Source: Sinorhizobium fredii (GTDB lineage: Bacteria > Pseudomonadota > Alphaproteobacteria > Rhizobiales > Rhizobiaceae). From it: a stretch of 64,000 bases of DNA. Positions 61,297-64,000 of the stretch are shown piece after piece. The notes beneath the pieces were generated by a model. That model saw only the letters and a list, made by a program, of their open reading frames with translations, had not been told where the DNA came from and did not search any database. Position 1 is the first letter of the stretch, and every line of letters starts with the position of its first letter. The position numbers and the translations under genes are program-made. The stretch is from contig NZ_CP024308.1 of assembly GCF_002944405.1 (NCBI RefSeq), positions 1-64,000 on the forward strand. The letters are read 5' to 3'.

Positions 61297-62336
61297 TTAT
61301 CGACTGCGCAGTTCATCCCGTACTCGAGAGCGAGCGGTTCAACGAGTTCGTCGGCGGCCCGTGGAATTTGCGGCAGCTGCCAACGCTCTTCGGCGAAAAA
61401 TATGGAGCGCCCTTCGACCAACTGGCGGTACCCGCGGAACAGGCTTCGAGCCCGTCGGCGGTGGCCAGGCAGATGCGAGAAGCTGGCATTGACCTTGCGG
61501 TCCTTTGCCCGACGACGTTCGGCTACTGGCCCAACCCGCATCAGGCAATTGCCGTCGCCAACGCCGCCAATCGAATGCTCGTCGAGGATTGGTTGAATGC
61601 TCCGGAATCCGGCAAATCATTCCTTGGCTCCATTCGCGTGGCGATGAACGATGTCGATGCGGCCTTGAAGGAAATCGATCTTTGGGCCGATGATCCTCGC
61701 TTCGTGCAGATCGTGGTACCCGCACGTGCTTTGGCGACCTATGGCGAACAGCGCTTCTTCCCGATCTGGCGGGCCGCGGCAGAACGTGGGCTTTCCGTCT
61801 TTATCCACGACGATTTGTCGGCCGTTGTCGAGCCGCCGCCGACCCAGGTCGGCTTCCCAAGCTTCTATGCCGAGATCCACGCGCTTCGCCCATTGTCGGG
61901 CATCGTCAATCTCACCAGCATGATCGTGTCCGGCGTGTTCGATCGCTTGCCTGAGCTTCGCGTGGTGCTTGGCGACGTCAGCGTCCATGAGGCGAGGGCG
62001 TTGGCAATCCGAACGTTTAAGGATTGGCAATCCGACCGCGTCGAGGTCCCGTGGATGAAAAAGGATCCGACGGAATACTTCGAAAGCAATGTTCGCTTCG
62101 TCTACCAGCCCGAAGATGAACTTTCTCCACACAGCCACCGCGCGACCGGTACGCTGGGTGGTGACAATTCCTCGCTCGTGGTTTTTGGTAGCCGCCACCC
62201 GTACTGGGATGGCGTCAGTCCGCATCAGATGTTCCCCACGTGGCCGGAGAACGAGCGGTCCCGTTGTTTCGCCGACAACGCCCTCAAGTTCTACCCGCGC
62301 CTTAAGGGGCTGGTTTCGGCCGAGTTGGCCGTTTGA
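61293..62336 (+). CDS. Amidohydrolase-2 family protein, second copy
   Basis: A 347-residue paralogue of the gene before it: IIDCAVHPV, LSVFIHDDL, LPELRVVLGD and FGSRHPYWDG replace the four metal-site segments. The late motif has Arg-His where the first copy has Asp-Tyr, so the two may differ in activity, one perhaps being regulatory. Same fold and probable pathway as its partner, with an overlapping start. The following Rieske gene begins 31 bp later. Confidence 0.82.
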   Translation: MIIDCAVHPVLESERFNEFVGGPWNLRQLPTLFGEKYGAPFDQLAVPAEQASSPSAVARQMREAGIDLAVLCPTTFGYWPNPHQAIAVANAANRMLVEDWLNAPESGKSFLGSIRVAMNDVDAALKEIDLWADDPRFVQIVVPARALATYGEQRFFPIWRAAAERGLSVFIHDDLSAVVEPPPTQVGFPSFYAEIHALRPLSGIVNLTSMIVSGVFDRLPELRVVLGDVSVHEARALAIRTFKDWQSDRVEVPWMKKDPTEYFESNVRFVYQPEDELSPHSHRATGTLGGDNSSLVVFGSRHPYWDGVSPHQMFPTWPENERSRCFADNALKFYPRLKGLVSAELAV

Positions 62337-62366
62337 GCATCCACGATTGAACACGGGATTAAGAAC

Positions 62367-62792
62367 ATGCGGTACGTAGTGGGAGCAGTCGCCGATATTC
62401 CGCCCGGCGCCTCGACGATTGTCTATCCGGACAAGGTGAAGAGTGGGATCGGCGTTTTCAACATCGGTGGAGAGTTCTACGCGTTGAAAAACACCTGCCC
62501 GCACATGGGCGGCCCGCTCTGCAAAGGCAGGGTCCGGGGCACGACCGACGCCGACGTTTCGGATGAAAATCGTGTCGCCATGCATTGGGTTCGCGACGGC
62601 GAAATCATCGCTTGTCCCTGGCATCATTGGGAATTCGACATCAAGACAGGGCGCACGCTGTTTGAATCAAGGCAAAAGGTTCGAAGCTATCCCGTCACGG
62701 TCGAGCCGCCAGAGGTGCTTGAACGCCTGAAAGCCGGGGTCGAGACGGTCCCGGTGTCGATCGACGGAGCGACCGTCGTGCTGGAGATCTGA
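62367..62792 (+). CDS. Rieske [2Fe-2S] ferredoxin
   Basis: A 141-residue Rieske protein: CPHMGGPLC and CPWHHWEFDIKTG supply the Cys-x-His and Cys-x-x-His ligands. It should carry electrons from the reductase encoded next to an oxygenase. No oxygenase large subunit is seen in the window; it may lie beyond the right end. Length and spacing are typical of small ferredoxin components. A strong hairpin separates it from the reductase gene. Confidence 0.92.
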   Translation: MRYVVGAVADIPPGASTIVYPDKVKSGIGVFNIGGEFYALKNTCPHMGGPLCKGRVRGTTDADVSDENRVAMHWVRDGEIIACPWHHWEFDIKTGRTLFESRQKVRSYPVTVEPPEVLERLKAGVETVPVSIDGATVVLEI

Positions 62793-62801
62793 TCGGACTG
62801 C

Positions 62802-62839
62802 CCGATGTTCGCGCGCAGAGGAGTGCGCGCGAACATCGG
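62802..62839. repeat. Perfect 16-bp stem-loop between Rieske and reductase genes
   Basis: CCGATGTTCGCGCGCA (62802-62817) and TGCGCGCGAACATCGG (62824-62839) are perfect inverted copies with a 6-nt loop. No T run follows, so it is not a classic terminator; it more likely stabilises mRNA or reduces read-through between the two genes. Confidence 0.75.
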
Positions 62840-62877
62840 CCACAACAGAACTTCGCCTGAACATTGAGGATACGTCG

Positions 62878-63834
62878 ATGTCTGAGAGAGACTTCGAACT
62901 TGTCGTCACCTGTGTGGAGCAGGTGGCCAAAGAGGTCCTGCGTCTTTCATTTGCTCGCAAGGACGGTGCGGAGCTTCCAGCTTGGGAGGCAGGCGCGCAC
63001 GTGGATCTGCGTTTCGAGGCGAAGGGGGTGGAGTACGTTCGCCAGTATTCGCTTTGCGGCCGACCCGGCGATCGACGCACCTGGCAGGTGGCGGTTCTGC
63101 TCGTAGCCAACGGCCGGGGAGGATCCGCTCATATCCACGAGGCACTGACGGTCGGCGATACGGTCCGGGTTGCAGGGCCACGCAACAATTTCGCACTCGC
63201 CAAAGCCAAGCGTTATCTGTTCATCGCTGGCGGCATTGGGATCACTCCGATCCTCGCGATGCTTGAAGAAGCGACCGCTTCGGGCGCCGATTGGCGTCTC
63301 GTCTATTGCGGCCGATCCTCTGAGACGATGGCCTTCAAGGACGACGTGGTTCGCTACGGCCCTGAAAGGGTTGTATTCCACGAAAGCGGAAAGCAGGGCA
63401 AAGCGGATCTCGACAAACTGGTTGCCGAGACCGATCCCGAAACCGCGATTTACTGCTGCGGACCGGAATCGATGCTCCAGGCGATCGACCACAGCTGCGC
63501 GGCGCATCAACGCAACGCTCACATGGAGCGCTTTTCCGCCTCCGGAAGCATCGTGGAGGGCGAGAGCACTGCCTTCGAGGTCGAGTTTTCTCGCTCCGGC
63601 ATCGTTCTTACCGTCCCCGAGGATCGTTCGATCCTGGAGATGGCCGAGGACGCAGGTATCGATATCGATTCCTCCTGTCAGGAGGGCGTGTGCGGTTCCT
63701 GTGAGACGAGAGTGATCTCGGGCACGCCGGATCATCGTTGTTCGGTGCTGGGCGCAAAAGAGCGCGCCGCCGGAAAAACGATGATGGTGTGTGTGTCGAG
63801 ATCGTGCTCGGCGCGTTTGGTGCTCGACGCGTAA
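62878..63834 (+). CDS. PDR/VanB-family flavin reductase with [2Fe-2S] domain
   Basis: A 318-residue oxygenase reductase. N-terminal flavin-binding domain (RQYSLCGRPGD), NAD-binding domain (FIAGGIGITPILAM, YCCGPESML) and a C-terminal plant-type ferredoxin with its Cys ligands (CQEGVCGSC, then DHRC). It passes electrons from NAD(P)H through flavin to an iron-sulphur centre. The partner oxygenase is not in the window; the Rieske protein 86 bp upstream may be the intermediate carrier. Confidence 0.92.
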   Translation: MSERDFELVVTCVEQVAKEVLRLSFARKDGAELPAWEAGAHVDLRFEAKGVEYVRQYSLCGRPGDRRTWQVAVLLVANGRGGSAHIHEALTVGDTVRVAGPRNNFALAKAKRYLFIAGGIGITPILAMLEEATASGADWRLVYCGRSSETMAFKDDVVRYGPERVVFHESGKQGKADLDKLVAETDPETAIYCCGPESMLQAIDHSCAAHQRNAHMERFSASGSIVEGESTAFEVEFSRSGIVLTVPEDRSILEMAEDAGIDIDSSCQEGVCGSCETRVISGTPDHRCSVLGAKERAAGKTMMVCVSRSCSARLVLDA

Positions 63835-63933
63835 TCCGCGCCAATCGCAGCGGTTGAACCACGGGAAAGACAAACGCAGGTAAATCTGCGCGTGGATTGA
63901 GTGAATGGATCAGTTAGTGGTGAGGAGAGAACA

Positions 63934-64000
63934 ATGAGTGCTGAAGCTGCCAAGACAAGCGGAACCGAAACCCTGCCTCGCCATCGCCGGATTTTGCAGG
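63934..64000 (+). CDS. Partial gene at the right end
   Basis: Begins at ATG 63934 with GAGGAGAG upstream and is open to the window end (22 codons: SAEAAKTSGTETLPRHRRIL). Too short to identify; a transporter permease or oxygenase gene would be expected from the neighbours, but the sequence does not tell. Confidence 0.55.
   Translation, partial: MSAEAAKTSGTETLPRHRRILQ

Noticed and set aside
61617..62627. Minus-strand open frame of 336 codons over the amidohydrolase and Rieske genes
   Set aside because: Both plus-strand genes have metal-site motifs; the minus frame is a shadow.
1..64000. CRISPR array, tRNA or rRNA genes
   Set aside because: No regularly spaced repeats and no recognisable RNA-gene sequence were seen on either strand.

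Overview
The window reads as an accessory region of an alphaproteobacterium, most likely of the Hyphomicrobiales (Rhizobium, Sinorhizobium or Mesorhizobium type). The grounds are GC-rich coding sequence, rhizobial-style IS66, IS21 and IS3 remnants, toxin-antitoxin modules, DUF2934 and NYN/LOTUS genes, and rhizobial-style hybrid kinase and catabolic genes. No rRNA, tRNA, CRISPR array, replication gene or other core housekeeping locus was recognised, so plasmid and genomic island cannot be told apart.

0-4.5 kb holds a Xre/RES toxin-antitoxin pair with a clear self-regulated promoter, a decayed NYN-LOTUS gene, a DUF2934 protein, a tyrosine recombinase, a dead Phd-type antitoxin and a VapBC pair.

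5.3-13 kb is a nucleotide-centred island. It has a ThyA-type enzyme, a membrane-anchored dCTP-deaminase-fold protein that lacks the catalytic Glu, and a tight operon. The operon encodes an acyl-carrier-protein-like protein, a Xre regulator, an ImmA/IrrE peptidase, a divergent ThyA-like enzyme, a protein resembling the helical domain of thymine-hypermodification enzymes, and a MazG-like NTP pyrophosphatase. A convergent AcpS-type phosphopantetheinyl transferase lies at its end. The ACP-like protein and AcpS suggest one carrier-protein-dependent system of nucleotide or base modification. This is the best candidate for an undescribed system.

13-23 kb carries a second conflict-like locus on the minus strand: an SMC-like ATPase (now frameshifted), a middle component and an 806-residue FAD/NAD-binding protein. 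It is followed by two small membrane proteins, a CYTH-like protein and another membrane protein.

23.5-52.4 kb is rich in hydrolases and proteases: an SGNH-amidase-M15 fusion, a trypsin-like protease with an EEP-like domain, a SLATT-like membrane protein, a secreted WD40-caspase operon, a di-haem peroxidase with a partner cytochrome, an alpha/beta hydrolase, an NlpC/P60-like cell-wall protein, and a papain-alpha/beta-hydrolase fusion. Most cell-wall hydrolases lack signal peptides. The region is interrupted at 30.9-31.2 kb by an ISL3 remnant and at 37.2-41.3 kb by IS21, IS66 and IS3 remnants and a complete 2.6-kb IS66 element with 8-bp target duplications.

52.8-57.5 kb encodes a response-regulator/glutamate-dehydrogenase fusion followed by a PAS hybrid histidine kinase split by a frameshift. 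58-64 kb is a catabolic cluster: a GntR regulator divergent from a CapA-like protein, two amidohydrolases, a Rieske ferredoxin, a PDR/VanB-type reductase and the start of a further gene. Family names are from reading motifs by eye; no database search was run.
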